A DNA stretch of 64,000 bases from Ferruginibacter sp. (GTDB lineage Bacteria > Bacteroidota > Bacteroidia > Chitinophagales > Chitinophagaceae), in NCBI GenBank assembly GCA_028288705.1, contig JAQBNH010000003.1, positions 1 through 64,000 of the forward strand. The letters run 5' to 3'. A program made the translations under genes and the position numbers. The notes below the pieces were generated by a model. That model saw only the letters and a program-made list of their open reading frames with translations. It made no database searches and was not told where the DNA came from. Shown here piece after piece: positions 35,933-45,158 of the stretch (position 1 is its first letter; each line of letters starts with the position of its first letter).

Positions 35933-36709
35933 TTACCTGATCTGGGCTTTGGCTGCCGCTTCAATTACATCCGCAACCTTTTTTGCATTCGACATAAATA
36001 TGACATGACTGCCTTTAATGTCAGTTACAATGGAGCCTGCCCTTTTATACATCGTCCGTTGAATAGCAGGATTTATACTCTTGTCCTCAGTGGCAACGAT
36101 AGCGTAGGAGGGTTTTGTTTTCCATGCCGCCTTGCTGAGGGGGGTTACAAAACACTTCACTGCAACAGGCCCCTGCGAAGCATACATGAACGCCGCCTTT
36201 TCTTTGCTTAGATCTGCAGCAAATCCTGCATGGTATTTAGCCTGGTCATACCAGATAAATCCTTTTTCATCCGGGGGAAGAATGCCGTTTTCAGGAGCAG
36301 GAGGCGCCGTCTTGATCAGGTCGAGCGCAGACTCGCCGATCCCGGGAACAAATGCAGCTACATAGACCAGGCTCACAACTTTGGCATGGAGCCCTGCTTC
36401 TGTAATCACAGCACCGCCCCAGGAATGACCGACCAGTACAACCGGGCCATCCTGTTTATCCAAAATTCTTTCGGTTGCAGCAACATCGTCTTCCAGGGAA
36501 GTTAAAGGGTTTTGTACGAGCGTGACATTATAGCCCCGCTCTTGAAGAATATTAAATACTTGTTCCCAGCCGGACGCATCGGCAAATGCACCATGCACGA
36601 TAACGATGTTTTTGACCGGCATGGCCGGTTGAGCATTGGTGGTTGCAAATGAACTAAAAAAAACAACCGCAGCCAGCAGCATTTTTTGTAGAAAAGTTTT
36701 ATCTCTCAT
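35933..36709 (-). CDS. Secreted alpha/beta hydrolase (EstC-like)
   Basis: This 258-aa protein has a signal peptide (about 1-26), IVHGAFAD near 37-44, elbow GHSWGG with S96, a VYVAAFVPG segment, and the late His in IKGSHVIFMSN. It belongs to the same branch as the lipoprotein hydrolase downstream, from which it differs clearly in sequence, so they are not recent duplicates. It should hydrolyse a small ester or amide in the periplasm. The next gene upstream is the YcaC-like hydrolase, 42 bp away. Confidence 0.88.
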   Translation of the reverse strand: MRDKTFLQKMLLAAVVFFSSFATTNAQPAMPVKNIVIVHGAFADASGWEQVFNILQERGYNVTLVQNPLTSLEDDVAATERILDKQDGPVVLVGHSWGGAVITEAGLHAKVVSLVYVAAFVPGIGESALDLIKTAPPAPENGILPPDEKGFIWYDQAKYHAGFAADLSKEKAAFMYASQGPVAVKCFVTPLSKAAWKTKPSYAIVATEDKSINPAIQRTMYKRAGSIVTDIKGSHVIFMSNAKKVADVIEAAAKAQIR

Positions 36710-36751
36710 CAGGTTTATTTTTATGAATGATCAATTATATTATCGGACGGA

Positions 36752-37450
36752 TTAATGCTTCAGCATGTCGTGGGCGTATTGTGCACCAATCCCGTAAGCA
36801 CCACCGTATTTTATCGCCAGCGCGATTACAGGATTATAGGTTGATTGTCTTGCCCAGTCCCTCTGCAATTCCAGTAAATATTGCAATGCCGTCATCGGTC
36901 TTGCGCCGGCCTGTATCATGCGCCGCACCGCCATATCATGGGATTCCACACTCACATCGCCGCAGGCATCGGTGATGATATAGACTTCATATCCTTCTGC
37001 TATTGCAGAAAGGGCGGGGCCTACAATACATACACTCGTCCACAATCCTGCAAATACAATTTTCTTTTTCCCTTTACTGGTAATGGCTTTGTAAGCGTTT
37101 ATATCCTCCCATGTATTCATGCTGCTCCTGTCAATATAATTTGATGTGGCCTGTGGATAAAACAATTCCAACTCCGGGAAAACGGGACCGCTGAATGATT
37201 TTTCAGCCACTGTTGTTACCACCGTAGGGACGTTGAAAATTTTTGAGGCGCCTGCTATTAAGGCAGTATTGTTTCTTAGTTCTATAATGCTGCTGTTCTT
37301 TGCAGCAAACGCCATCTGCCCTTCGAAGTCGATCAGCACCAATTCATGATTGGTGGGATTCAATAATTCTGTTGAGGGCTTTTGTGCGTACGCGCCTAAT
37401 GACGCAACGATGCTGAGTAAGGCGATGATTGATTGAATTGTTTTTTTCAT
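36752..37450 (-). CDS. Secreted isochorismatase-like (YcaC-type) hydrolase
   Basis: From ATG 37450 (MKKTIQSIIAL) the product is 232 aa with a signal peptide cleaved near AYAQ (about 22). The cysteine hydrolase fold has D41 (LVLIDFEGQMAF), a Lys near 131 and C141 (GLWTSVCIVG), followed by GYEVYIITDACGDVS, as in YcaC-type hydrolases. This family is usually cytosolic, so the signal peptide is unusual. An upstream in-frame ATG at 37516 would hide the signal sequence and is not favoured. The substrate is unknown. Confidence 0.85.
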   Translation of the reverse strand: MKKTIQSIIALLSIVASLGAYAQKPSTELLNPTNHELVLIDFEGQMAFAAKNSSIIELRNNTALIAGASKIFNVPTVVTTVAEKSFSGPVFPELELFYPQATSNYIDRSSMNTWEDINAYKAITSKGKKKIVFAGLWTSVCIVGPALSAIAEGYEVYIITDACGDVSVESHDMAVRRMIQAGARPMTALQYLLELQRDWARQSTYNPVIALAIKYGGAYGIGAQYAHDMLKH

Positions 37451-37553
37451 TATTATATATTTTATTTTTAAAAAATTATAGACATAGCTACCCGTACCGC
37501 ATAGGGGATAGCCCACGTGAGTGAAAATTCTGAGCCACTGAAGAGTCGATGTC

Positions 37554-38570
37554 TTACTGCTTTAAAAAGAAATCCATCAGGCCCTTTTGTACCTGGGCAG
37601 TTTGCTCCTGAACGATCCAATGACCAGAACCGGATATTTTTACTTCGGAAACATCGTTAGCAACCAACCTGCAATGTGTTGCTAAAAAAGGAGCACTGAA
37701 ATATTCTCCACCCATAGCCAGCAAGGGCATAGCCAATTTATTTTTCATGAATTCATGGTTGTCTTTCACATCCTGCGGAAACTCGCCAAACCAATGAAAG
37801 CATCCTGTCGTAGCGCCTTTGGTAGCAAACGCCCTGATAAATTCATCTGTTTCTTCTTTGGTAAAAGGATCTTTCACATGCCCTACCTGTGGCCAGAAAT
37901 CTGTCAGGAATGCTCTTTCATGACCGGCCACAATTTCACCGGCAACAGGCCGGGCAAAGAAACCGAAATGCCAGACAGTAGTTGATACCTGGTTCCAGAC
38001 AGGTTCAACACCCGGGATCAGTGCATCAAGCAAAGCCAGTTTTTTAACTTCAGGGGCAAATTGCGCCGCGTAGGCATAGGCTACCATTAAACCGATGTCG
38101 TGCCCCACCAGGTTTATACTCTTGTAACCCAGTTTTTTCACCAGTTCATGGATATCCGCAGCCATCGTTTTTTTATCGTAACCACCTGCAGGTTTATCCG
38201 TTTCCCCTGATCCCCGCAGGTCGGGAGCGATAACAGTAAAATGCTTTGAAAGCTCTGGCAGCAGCCTGTTCCACATATACCAGTTTTGTCCAAAACCATG
38301 AATTAACACCAGGGGCTCACCCTGGCCGCCAATTACATAATGCATGTTTAAGCCATTGACATTGGCCGTTTGATGTTTAAAATTTGAGGGCGGTGCTGCT
38401 GGCGTACCTGCTGCTGTTGCTACCGTTGCAGCTGTGGTATCTTCCCTTGCCTGCACCGTATTCCCTGGATGATTACATGCGACCATTAAAAAGGATACGA
38501 CCAGGAGCAGAACGACGCAAGAGGTTTGTTTAATAATGTTCCGGTTTAGTTGAATGGAAATTGTGTTCAT
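37554..38570 (-). CDS. Lipoprotein alpha/beta hydrolase, epoxide hydrolase/dehalogenase type
   Basis: From ATG 38570 (MNTISIQLNR) the product is 338 aa with a lipobox ending VAC (C32) and an Ala/Thr linker. The alpha/beta fold has HGFGQNWYMW, PDLRGSGETDKP, and an elbow GHDIG with D158 as nucleophile in place of Ser. H317 (GSGHW) is the base. An Asp nucleophile marks the epoxide hydrolase/haloacetate dehalogenase branch, which forms an alkyl-enzyme ester. It is anchored in the envelope by a lipid. A longer frame to 38711 runs into the preceding gene and lacks the lipoprotein start. Confidence 0.87.
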   Translation of the reverse strand: MNTISIQLNRNIIKQTSCVVLLLVVSFLMVACNHPGNTVQAREDTTAATVATAAGTPAAPPSNFKHQTANVNGLNMHYVIGGQGEPLVLIHGFGQNWYMWNRLLPELSKHFTVIAPDLRGSGETDKPAGGYDKKTMAADIHELVKKLGYKSINLVGHDIGLMVAYAYAAQFAPEVKKLALLDALIPGVEPVWNQVSTTVWHFGFFARPVAGEIVAGHERAFLTDFWPQVGHVKDPFTKEETDEFIRAFATKGATTGCFHWFGEFPQDVKDNHEFMKNKLAMPLLAMGGEYFSAPFLATHCRLVANDVSEVKISGSGHWIVQEQTAQVQKGLMDFFLKQ

Positions 38571-38610
38571 GATATATTTTTTAAGTGTTTGTTTCGTGAT
38601 GGTATAAGTG

Positions 38611-39624
38611 CTATTTAGTATTGCGGGCCGCTTTGATGTCTTTATAGGCAGCGGGAAGATTGAAATTGAAATGCAGCCAGTCGAAAAGAATATAATGCTG
38701 ATTGAATTCATTCATTTTTACAGCTTCTTTCGTTTGTTCCAGCGTAAAGCTCTTGTCTACTGCATCTTCGACGTTTCTTTTGAGCGCTTCTACATAATCA
38801 ACCGTAAATTTTATCCCGGCTTTAGTGGTTATTCGTCCGTGCCCTGGCACTACAATGGCATCATCGGGCAAAAAGTCATACATCTTTTTCAGATTAATTG
38901 CGGGTTCCAGGAAGTAGCCATCAAAGAGCCAGGGTATAGCGGGTTTCTCTGAAATAAAAGAGTTGCCTGCCCAAAAAACTTTTGAAGATGCCAGCCACAC
39001 AAAAAGGTCGGCGGGAGATTGGGCAATACCGGCATTTATGAATTCGACAACTTTCCCCTTGCCTAAATCAATTTTCAGGTTTTGGTTTTTAGGTATTACT
39101 ATATCTGCAGGTCTGAAAGTTGTTGCTTCTATTCCCCTGTTCTTACCAAACAACATCAGCATAAACTGCTTTATATTCTCATAGTTTTTTTCCAGATTTT
39201 CTTTGGCAAATTCATTTTGAATAATGATCGTAGAAGCAGGCAGGAGGTAATTCGTAAAGCAATGATCTCCATGGTCACTTGTATTCACCGCATAGCTGAT
39301 TGGCTTACTGGTTACAGACCTTATCAATTTTATTTGCTGGTCAAACAACCGTTTCGTTAACATCACTTCTATCAGTAGTACACCCTTTTCTCCCACGATA
39401 AAACCACCCGTTGTTGCCTGCGGAATTCCTTTTGCGGTTTCTGCCGCTGCAGTTGCGGGGATTATTGCATAAACGTCTGTTCTTATTTTATGGAGGGTTA
39501 GCTCAACTTTATTTGCATCCCAGATGGGAATCTGCGGCGGTAACGGAAATTGTGCCCTGGCAGGCAAGCTGAATAATAGGGTGGAGAATATGGCTGCTGC
39601 CAGTGCCGGTACATGTTGTTTCAT
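38611..39624 (-). CDS. Secreted metallo-beta-lactamase-fold hydrolase with altered metal motif
   Basis: This 337-aa protein has a signal peptide (about 1-24) and an MBL-fold domain. The family HxHxDH motif appears as SDHGDH (116-121), so the first His is Ser, while H118, D120 and H121 remain. Later it has LASSKVFWAGN and VVPGHGR, the usual late His motif. Loss of one ligand suggests a single-metal site or changed chemistry. The substrate is unknown; lactones, sulfates and thioesters are typical for the fold. It is 32 bp behind the first gene of the operon. Confidence 0.83.
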   Translation of the reverse strand: MKQHVPALAAAIFSTLLFSLPARAQFPLPPQIPIWDANKVELTLHKIRTDVYAIIPATAAAETAKGIPQATTGGFIVGEKGVLLIEVMLTKRLFDQQIKLIRSVTSKPISYAVNTSDHGDHCFTNYLLPASTIIIQNEFAKENLEKNYENIKQFMLMLFGKNRGIEATTFRPADIVIPKNQNLKIDLGKGKVVEFINAGIAQSPADLFVWLASSKVFWAGNSFISEKPAIPWLFDGYFLEPAINLKKMYDFLPDDAIVVPGHGRITTKAGIKFTVDYVEALKRNVEDAVDKSFTLEQTKEAVKMNEFNQHYILFDWLHFNFNLPAAYKDIKAARNTK

Positions 39625-39656
39625 TTTCTTTGTTTTTCTATTAATAATTAATTAAC

Positions 39657-40442
39657 TCAGATTTGTTGCCTTGCGATCCAGTCAAGTATATAATCAGCAT
39701 CCTCCTTCCAGGTAGGCTGGCCCAGGACAAAATGATTTCGCCCTGGAAATTCTTTGTAGTCCGTAACTGAAGAACTTGTTTTATATTTTTTGTAATTAGC
39801 GTAATTCAGCGAGGCAGGGATGCCGTGGTCGGCACTACCGGAAGTAAGCAGCAAAGGCGCATGTGGCTGGCCAAAATTTATTTTAGCAGCCGCGGATATT
39901 GTGTCTCTCACAATAAGCTTTGATTCGGGAACGACAAATTTGTGATAGGATTTTTCTTGTTCTTCTAAGCTCATTCCGTTTGTGAACGCGTATTGCCAGC
40001 TTTTGAATGACATGAGGTAGCTTCTTTTCGCAGAAGTAAAAAAGCCCAATGCGGCCCAGCCAGCTTTAAGAAAGGAGAAGCTAAAACTGAAGATGCCCTG
40101 CGGGGGCACGGAATGAATAGCAACAGCACAATTCCCCAGTCCGCGTTGCAACAAAAGTTGAGCAATTAAACCACCGATAGAATGCCCGATAAGAATAGGC
40201 GGCTCCGGAAATTCAGCAGCAATTTTTGCATAGTAATCTGTGAGGGCATCCAGCCTGTTAGATGCGATGTGATCATCTGGCTGCCTGTCTCTTAGCTCCC
40301 ATGAAGCAGCATCTTTATTGGGCCAGGGAGGGGCAATGGTATTGTAGCCTTTACTTTCAAAGTATTGTCTCCATTCGTCCCAACAATGGTGACTTACAAA
40401 GGCACCTGTTATAAATAAAATCGATTTCGTTGACGAGCTCAT
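39657..40442 (-). CDS. Cytosolic alpha/beta hydrolase, first gene of operon
   Basis: This 261-aa protein has no signal peptide. It has FITGAFVSHHCWDEW, an elbow GHSIGG with S88, a late Asp in GSADHGIP and a late His in GRNHFVLG. Its branch includes small esterases of unknown substrate. It is the promoter-proximal gene of the 13-gene minus-strand operon; the 274 bp upstream are shared with the divergent sensor kinase and contain a perfect 16-bp palindrome. Confidence 0.87.
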   Translation of the reverse strand: MSSSTKSILFITGAFVSHHCWDEWRQYFESKGYNTIAPPWPNKDAASWELRDRQPDDHIASNRLDALTDYYAKIAAEFPEPPILIGHSIGGLIAQLLLQRGLGNCAVAIHSVPPQGIFSFSFSFLKAGWAALGFFTSAKRSYLMSFKSWQYAFTNGMSLEEQEKSYHKFVVPESKLIVRDTISAAAKINFGQPHAPLLLTSGSADHGIPASLNYANYKKYKTSSSVTDYKEFPGRNHFVLGQPTWKEDADYILDWIARQQI

Positions 40443-40537
40443 CTTTTTGCTTTATGCAAGTCAGCTAGTCCAAGCAAATGCCAATAACATAAAGGCTTGT
40501 AAATCAATTTTCTTGCGAAAATGAATTAAATCGTCGG

Positions 40538-40553
40538 CCACGATATATCGTGG
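40538..40553. promoter_or_regulatory. Perfect 16-bp palindrome, candidate activator site
   Basis: CCACGATATATCGTGG is its own reverse complement. It lies 96 bp upstream of the hydrolase operon start and 164 bp upstream of the kinase start, a distance typical for enhancer sites of sigma54 activators such as the one encoded at 42993. The link to that regulator is inferred from position. Confidence 0.45.
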
Positions 40554-40716
40554 TACCTGTAAAAAAATCACGAAATATAACAGTGCTGTCAATCCCCTTG
40601 ATAAGTAACAAAAGGCAAAAGCTTTTGCTGATGCGGGCTTTGGCATTTTAATAAAATGAGGTGAGGATTTTGAAAATATTTAGAGTATTTTGTTCCTGTC
40701 ATCTCAACTAACAATT

Positions 40717-42996
40717 ATGAATGGTAAACTACTCCTGGTATATATCTTCAGTATGTTTATGGGTAGATGTTTCTGTCAACCTGTGATAATGGAATCGAAG
40801 GAGGACGCATTAAAAGCGTTACGACAAACCATATCCGATAGCAACAGGCAGTGCGTTTATAATTACCTGGGTACAACCTACCTGGTAAATTCTCGGTACA
40901 GCAAAAAACTAATTGACAGTGCTTTTTATTACCTGCGTAAGGCAGTTGACTTAGGCGATTCAGCTAATCTAAATAACAACGGCATAACTAATGAAAGTTT
41001 GTGCCTGCTGGCGCAAACCTATTTGTGGTCTGGAGACTTTCCGAATGCCAGGAGATTGTACCTGCAGGTCATTACGAGTTATCACAACCACAAAGAGAAA
41101 GCGAAAGAAGCCAGTACATGGTACCGGATGGGAAGGGAATTCTGGGTACAGGGCTGCACATACGTGGATGTACCGGATTGTTATGACAGGGCCATTCGCC
41201 TTTTTGAACAAGTGAAGAATATTCCCTCTCAAGTGGAAGTAATGATTGACAAAAAAATCTTTTTTTCCAGTTTAGGAAACATCTTGGCAGAGGAAACGGT
41301 GTTGCAAAAAATAAAAGCGCTGGCAAAATCGGATAATTTGCAGAATTTTTCCTGGATCTATGCGAAGCTGGCAACAGAAGACAGGTATAACGGAAATCTG
41401 AATAAGGCCCTGGAATATGCATTGGAAGCTGTAAAATATATCGCGTTCGAAACAAATACAACTAACATTGCCCGTTGCTATGCCGAAATCGCACTGATTT
41501 ACGATGATCTTGGTGAGCCCGAAAAAAGCATTGTCTGGTATCAAAAGTGTATAATGGAACGGGAACGGAACGGGTATCCTCTTTATTACTTTTATAGAAC
41601 CGTATCCCTTTATGTGATTCAGATGGTAAAAGTAAAAAGGGAAAACGAGGCTATTGCAATGCTTCAAAAATTGGCGCGCACCAGACCGCCTGTTAGCCAT
41701 AAAGAAAAGGGGTCTCTCTTCCAGAGTTTTGCATACTGTTATGCGGCCATGAAAGCATATAAACTGGCGGAAACAAAATTTCTGCAAATGATCAGTGAAT
41801 ATGCTGCAGGAGAATCAAATGCTGAGATCCTGAGTATCGCTTATTACGACATCTCAAAATTTTACGTCGACAACGGTCAATATGCTAAAGCAAGTTTGTA
41901 TTTACCAAAAGCTGTGGAATACGGTGGAACGACCATTTCTGTGCACAAAAATCTATTTCTCCTCCAATTTAAAGTTGATTCGGCGAAGGGAAAATTGGCA
42001 TCGGCTATCACCTATTACCAAAAATATAAAGAACTGAATGATACAATTTTTAGTGAAGCAAAAAGCCGGCAGATCAACGAGTTGATGATCAGGTATGAGT
42101 CAGAAAAAAAAGACAATAATATTAAATCCCTGGAGAATGAAACTATTAAGCAGCATGGGAAACTGGTCCAGGCAAATCAAACCCGGAACTTTATATTTGG
42201 CGTGGCGATGCTCTTGTTGATTATTTCGGGATTGCTTATTGCTAATTCGAGACTTAAACAACGGACGAATAAAAAATTACACACACACCAGGTAGAAATA
42301 GAAAAGAAGAACGAATCGCTTCTCGCACTCCTGGAAGAAAAAGATTGGTTGGTTAAAGAGATTCATCACCGTGTGAAAAATAATTTTCATATGGTCATCG
42401 GACTGCTCGGCACACAGGTTGCCTACCTGAAGAATGAAGAGGCTATCGGGGCAATGGCAGACAGCCAGCAACGCATTCTGGCCATGTCGCTAATTCACCA
42501 GAAGCTATACCAGTCGGAGAACATGTCTGACATTAATATGGCCGACTACATCCATGAGTTAGTAAATTATTTACGGGATGCTTTAGATACCGGATTTAAA
42601 GTACAGTTTCATTTCACGCTCGACCAGATAGCGCTCGGGGTAAACTATGCTGTTCCTGTCGGGCTGATTTTGAATGAGGCAATAACCAATGCCATTAAAT
42701 ATGCTTTTAGAAACAGCAACGGAAATATCTGGATAGCATTTACTGAATGTAGGGACCATACACATCAATTGTTTCTGAGTGTGAAAGATGACGGCATCGG
42801 TTTGCCTGAAGGTTTTGATTATGACAGCAGGAGCTCGATGGGCATGAACCTGATGAAGGGGCTTGCTAAAGATATTGACAGCCAATTCTACATTAACGGC
42901 TCGACGGGAACCACCGTTGAAATTAGATTTACCATTCAGCAGGAAATGCGAAAACATTATAGTATGGCTGAAAAACAAAAACAGCAATTTGTATGA
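40717..42996 (+). CDS. TPR-containing sensor histidine kinase (HisKA_2)
   Basis: From ATG 40717 (MNGKLLLVYIF) the product is 759 aa. It has a signal sequence, then a long periplasmic TPR array (about 30-450, repeats such as ATWYRMGREFW and CYAEIALIYDDLGEPEKSI). A TM helix lies at about 491-512, then a short coil and the HisKA_2 box KEIHHRVKNN (H550/H551). The HATPase domain has NEAITNAIKYAF and VKDDGIGLPEG. It likely senses a periplasmic protein state or ligand through the TPRs. It overlaps the regulator gene by 4 bp (ATGA). Confidence 0.9.
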   Translation: MNGKLLLVYIFSMFMGRCFCQPVIMESKEDALKALRQTISDSNRQCVYNYLGTTYLVNSRYSKKLIDSAFYYLRKAVDLGDSANLNNNGITNESLCLLAQTYLWSGDFPNARRLYLQVITSYHNHKEKAKEASTWYRMGREFWVQGCTYVDVPDCYDRAIRLFEQVKNIPSQVEVMIDKKIFFSSLGNILAEETVLQKIKALAKSDNLQNFSWIYAKLATEDRYNGNLNKALEYALEAVKYIAFETNTTNIARCYAEIALIYDDLGEPEKSIVWYQKCIMERERNGYPLYYFYRTVSLYVIQMVKVKRENEAIAMLQKLARTRPPVSHKEKGSLFQSFAYCYAAMKAYKLAETKFLQMISEYAAGESNAEILSIAYYDISKFYVDNGQYAKASLYLPKAVEYGGTTISVHKNLFLLQFKVDSAKGKLASAITYYQKYKELNDTIFSEAKSRQINELMIRYESEKKDNNIKSLENETIKQHGKLVQANQTRNFIFGVAMLLLIISGLLIANSRLKQRTNKKLHTHQVEIEKKNESLLALLEEKDWLVKEIHHRVKNNFHMVIGLLGTQVAYLKNEEAIGAMADSQQRILAMSLIHQKLYQSENMSDINMADYIHELVNYLRDALDTGFKVQFHFTLDQIALGVNYAVPVGLILNEAITNAIKYAFRNSNGNIWIAFTECRDHTHQLFLSVKDDGIGLPEGFDYDSRSSMGMNLMKGLAKDIDSQFYINGSTGTTVEIRFTIQQEMRKHYSMAEKQKQQFV

Positions 42997-44939
42997 AGAA
43001 AAAAGTATTGATTGTAGAGGACCAGTTTGTTGAAGCGGACTATCTTAAGTTGATGCTAACAAAGGCAGGCTACGCCGTGTGTGAAATTGCACGCTCCGTG
43101 GCTGAAGCCTTAGAGATCATTAAAGTAGAAGAGCCTTCGCTTGTTTTAATTGATATTTTTTTAAAAGGCAAGCTCACCGGTATTGATCTCGCCAGGCAGT
43201 TGAAGGAAGAGGGCATGGCTTTTATCTATTTGTCTGCTAATTCAAATGAAGAAGTACTAACGGCCGCAAAAGCGACAGAGCCTTACGGCTTTTTAGTAAA
43301 ACCATTTAGGGAAAAAGATCTGATGATAGCGCTTGAAATTGCCTTTTACCGGCATGAAGAAAGCAAGGAAGCAAGCTGGCGTGTAGAGATGAAAGTACAA
43401 AAAGCACTGAATAGAATTGTCGCCACAGGAGATAGCTGGACCAATAAACTAATAGCCACTGCCAGCGCCCTTCAGCAATACCTGCCCTTTGACTGTCTGG
43501 CTGTGAAATTCAAACCAGTTGAGCAGCAAACGTTTTCTGGTTGCCTATTCCTGCGTACAGGATTTGATGAATACCAGGTTGTCGGCATAACTGAATTGTC
43601 CACGATTTCCCGGCTTCAGGTAGCGGAAATTGAACAGGTTCTAAGGAGCACACCTGTTGATCATACAGCCGGCTGGTACAATGGGGATGATTTTACAGCT
43701 TTATTTCCTGCTCATCCGATGAAGGCAATGATGGCGAAAACTTTCGGTTTTGGCTCCAACCTCGTGTTCCCATTTTCGGCTGCCAGCCCTGACAGTGTTT
43801 CTTTTTCGCTGAGTTTTTTCAGAAGACTGTCGGACGGATACAGTGCAGAAAAACTTGACTGGCTTTTCCGTTTACAGCAGCCGCTCCATGCAGTGCTGAA
43901 CAGTATTTCGCAGGCACAAAAAGAAGAGGCGTTCACCATGCATTACCAGGCTTCTGTACCAACCGCTTCAGCCTCGAGATCTGCTCCTTGCTTACAGGAA
44001 ATAATCGGTACCAGCCCTTCGATATTAAATGTGATGGACTTAGTAAGCCAGGTCGCCACTTCCGAAACTTCCGTGCTTATTCTCGGCGAAAGCGGCACAG
44101 GAAAAGAAAAAATCGCTTCCTGCATTCATACGAGCTCAGGCCGTAAAAACGAGGCATTTATTAAAGTGAATTGTGCTGCATTACCCCCTTCGTTGATTGA
44201 ATCAGAATTATTTGGACACGAGAAAGGCGCCTTCACCGGGGCAATAGAAAGGAGAATAGGCAAGTTTGAACAAGCACATAATGGCACCATTTTTCTTGAT
44301 GAAATTGGAGAGCTTCCATTGGAACTGCAAGTGAAACTGTTGCGGGTTTTACAAGAAAAGGAAGTGGAACGTGTTGGTTCCAGGAGTGTGCTCAAGATAG
44401 ATGTTCGGATCATTGCCGCAACTAACCGTAACCTGGAAAGGGAGGTTGCCGCAGGCAAGTTCAGATTGGATTTGTATTACAGGTTAAACGTTTTTCCAAT
44501 ATTGTTGCCGCCACTCCGCGAAAGGCCGGATGATCTTCCGGCGCTAACTGCTCATTTCATTGAACAGTTTAACCGGCGGGCTGGTAAGAAAATTAAAGCT
44601 GTCTCAGCAGCAGTAGCACAAAAATTTGCGACTTATAAATGGCCGGGTAACATAAGGGAACTGGAGCATTTAATTGAACGGTCTGTTCTTTTGTGCAAAG
44701 GACAAATTATTGACGACGTGAGTTTGCCTGAATTCAGTAACGAAACACAAAATGCAGTTGCGGAAACCCGAACAAAAACAATGGAAGAAAATGAACGGGA
44801 CCATATTTTATCTGTGTTAAAACTGTGTAATGGTAAAGTCTGGGGACCCGGAGCCGCAGCAGAAATGCTAAATCTTCCCCCATCCACGCTCAAGTCGAGG
44901 ATGAACAAGTTGGGGATCAAGAAAGTGTTCACTGAATAG
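42993..44939 (+). CDS. Sigma54-dependent response regulator with receiver, central and Fis domains
   Basis: This 648-aa protein has a receiver domain (1-120; D54, LVLIDIFLKG) and a 200-residue GAF-like middle region. The AAA+ domain has Walker A GESGTGKE (365-372), an intact GAFTGA loop (412-417) and Walker B IFLDEIGE near 434. A C-terminal Fis-type helix-turn-helix lies at about 605-645 (AAAEMLNLPPSTLKSRM). All parts needed to open sigma54 promoters are present. It is coupled to the TPR kinase and diverges from the hydrolase operon, which is the most likely target. Confidence 0.93.
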   Translation: MKKKVLIVEDQFVEADYLKLMLTKAGYAVCEIARSVAEALEIIKVEEPSLVLIDIFLKGKLTGIDLARQLKEEGMAFIYLSANSNEEVLTAAKATEPYGFLVKPFREKDLMIALEIAFYRHEESKEASWRVEMKVQKALNRIVATGDSWTNKLIATASALQQYLPFDCLAVKFKPVEQQTFSGCLFLRTGFDEYQVVGITELSTISRLQVAEIEQVLRSTPVDHTAGWYNGDDFTALFPAHPMKAMMAKTFGFGSNLVFPFSAASPDSVSFSLSFFRRLSDGYSAEKLDWLFRLQQPLHAVLNSISQAQKEEAFTMHYQASVPTASASRSAPCLQEIIGTSPSILNVMDLVSQVATSETSVLILGESGTGKEKIASCIHTSSGRKNEAFIKVNCAALPPSLIESELFGHEKGAFTGAIERRIGKFEQAHNGTIFLDEIGELPLELQVKLLRVLQEKEVERVGSRSVLKIDVRIIAATNRNLEREVAAGKFRLDLYYRLNVFPILLPPLRERPDDLPALTAHFIEQFNRRAGKKIKAVSAAVAQKFATYKWPGNIRELEHLIERSVLLCKGQIIDDVSLPEFSNETQNAVAETRTKTMEENERDHILSVLKLCNGKVWGPGAAAEMLNLPPSTLKSRMNKLGIKKVFTE

Positions 44940-45036
44940 AGATACATTTTCGTAAATACCTTTGCCGCCCGTGTGCGTGGCTCACTTTCGAATTTCCAAT
45001 CGCGCCTTTTCTCCCTTACGTCGTTGCGAGAACTGT

Positions 45037-45158
45037 TTCGCCACGAAGAGGCGAAAACGCGAGGTTTTGACACAGAGTACTCAGAGTTCTTTCACTGAGA
45101 TACACAGAGTTTTTTTGCGCCACCAAAGCACGAAAACAGAAAGGAACACAAAGAGGGA
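45037..45158 (+). repeat. Dispersed CGCCAC/CACAGAG repeat, copy 1
   Basis: The stretch begins TTCGCCACGAAGAGGCG and contains CACAGAG-type units, then GCGCCACCAAAGCACGAAAACAG and ACACAAAGAGG. Related copies lie at 46807, 48546, 48891, 53937, 54157 and 56394 in both directions. It fills most of the gap between two genes and has no coding sense. Confidence 0.6.

Noticed and set aside
44633..45073. Minus-strand 146-codon frame over the end of the sigma54 activator
   Set aside because: Shadow of the activator gene running into a repeat; the plus-strand gene is far better supported.
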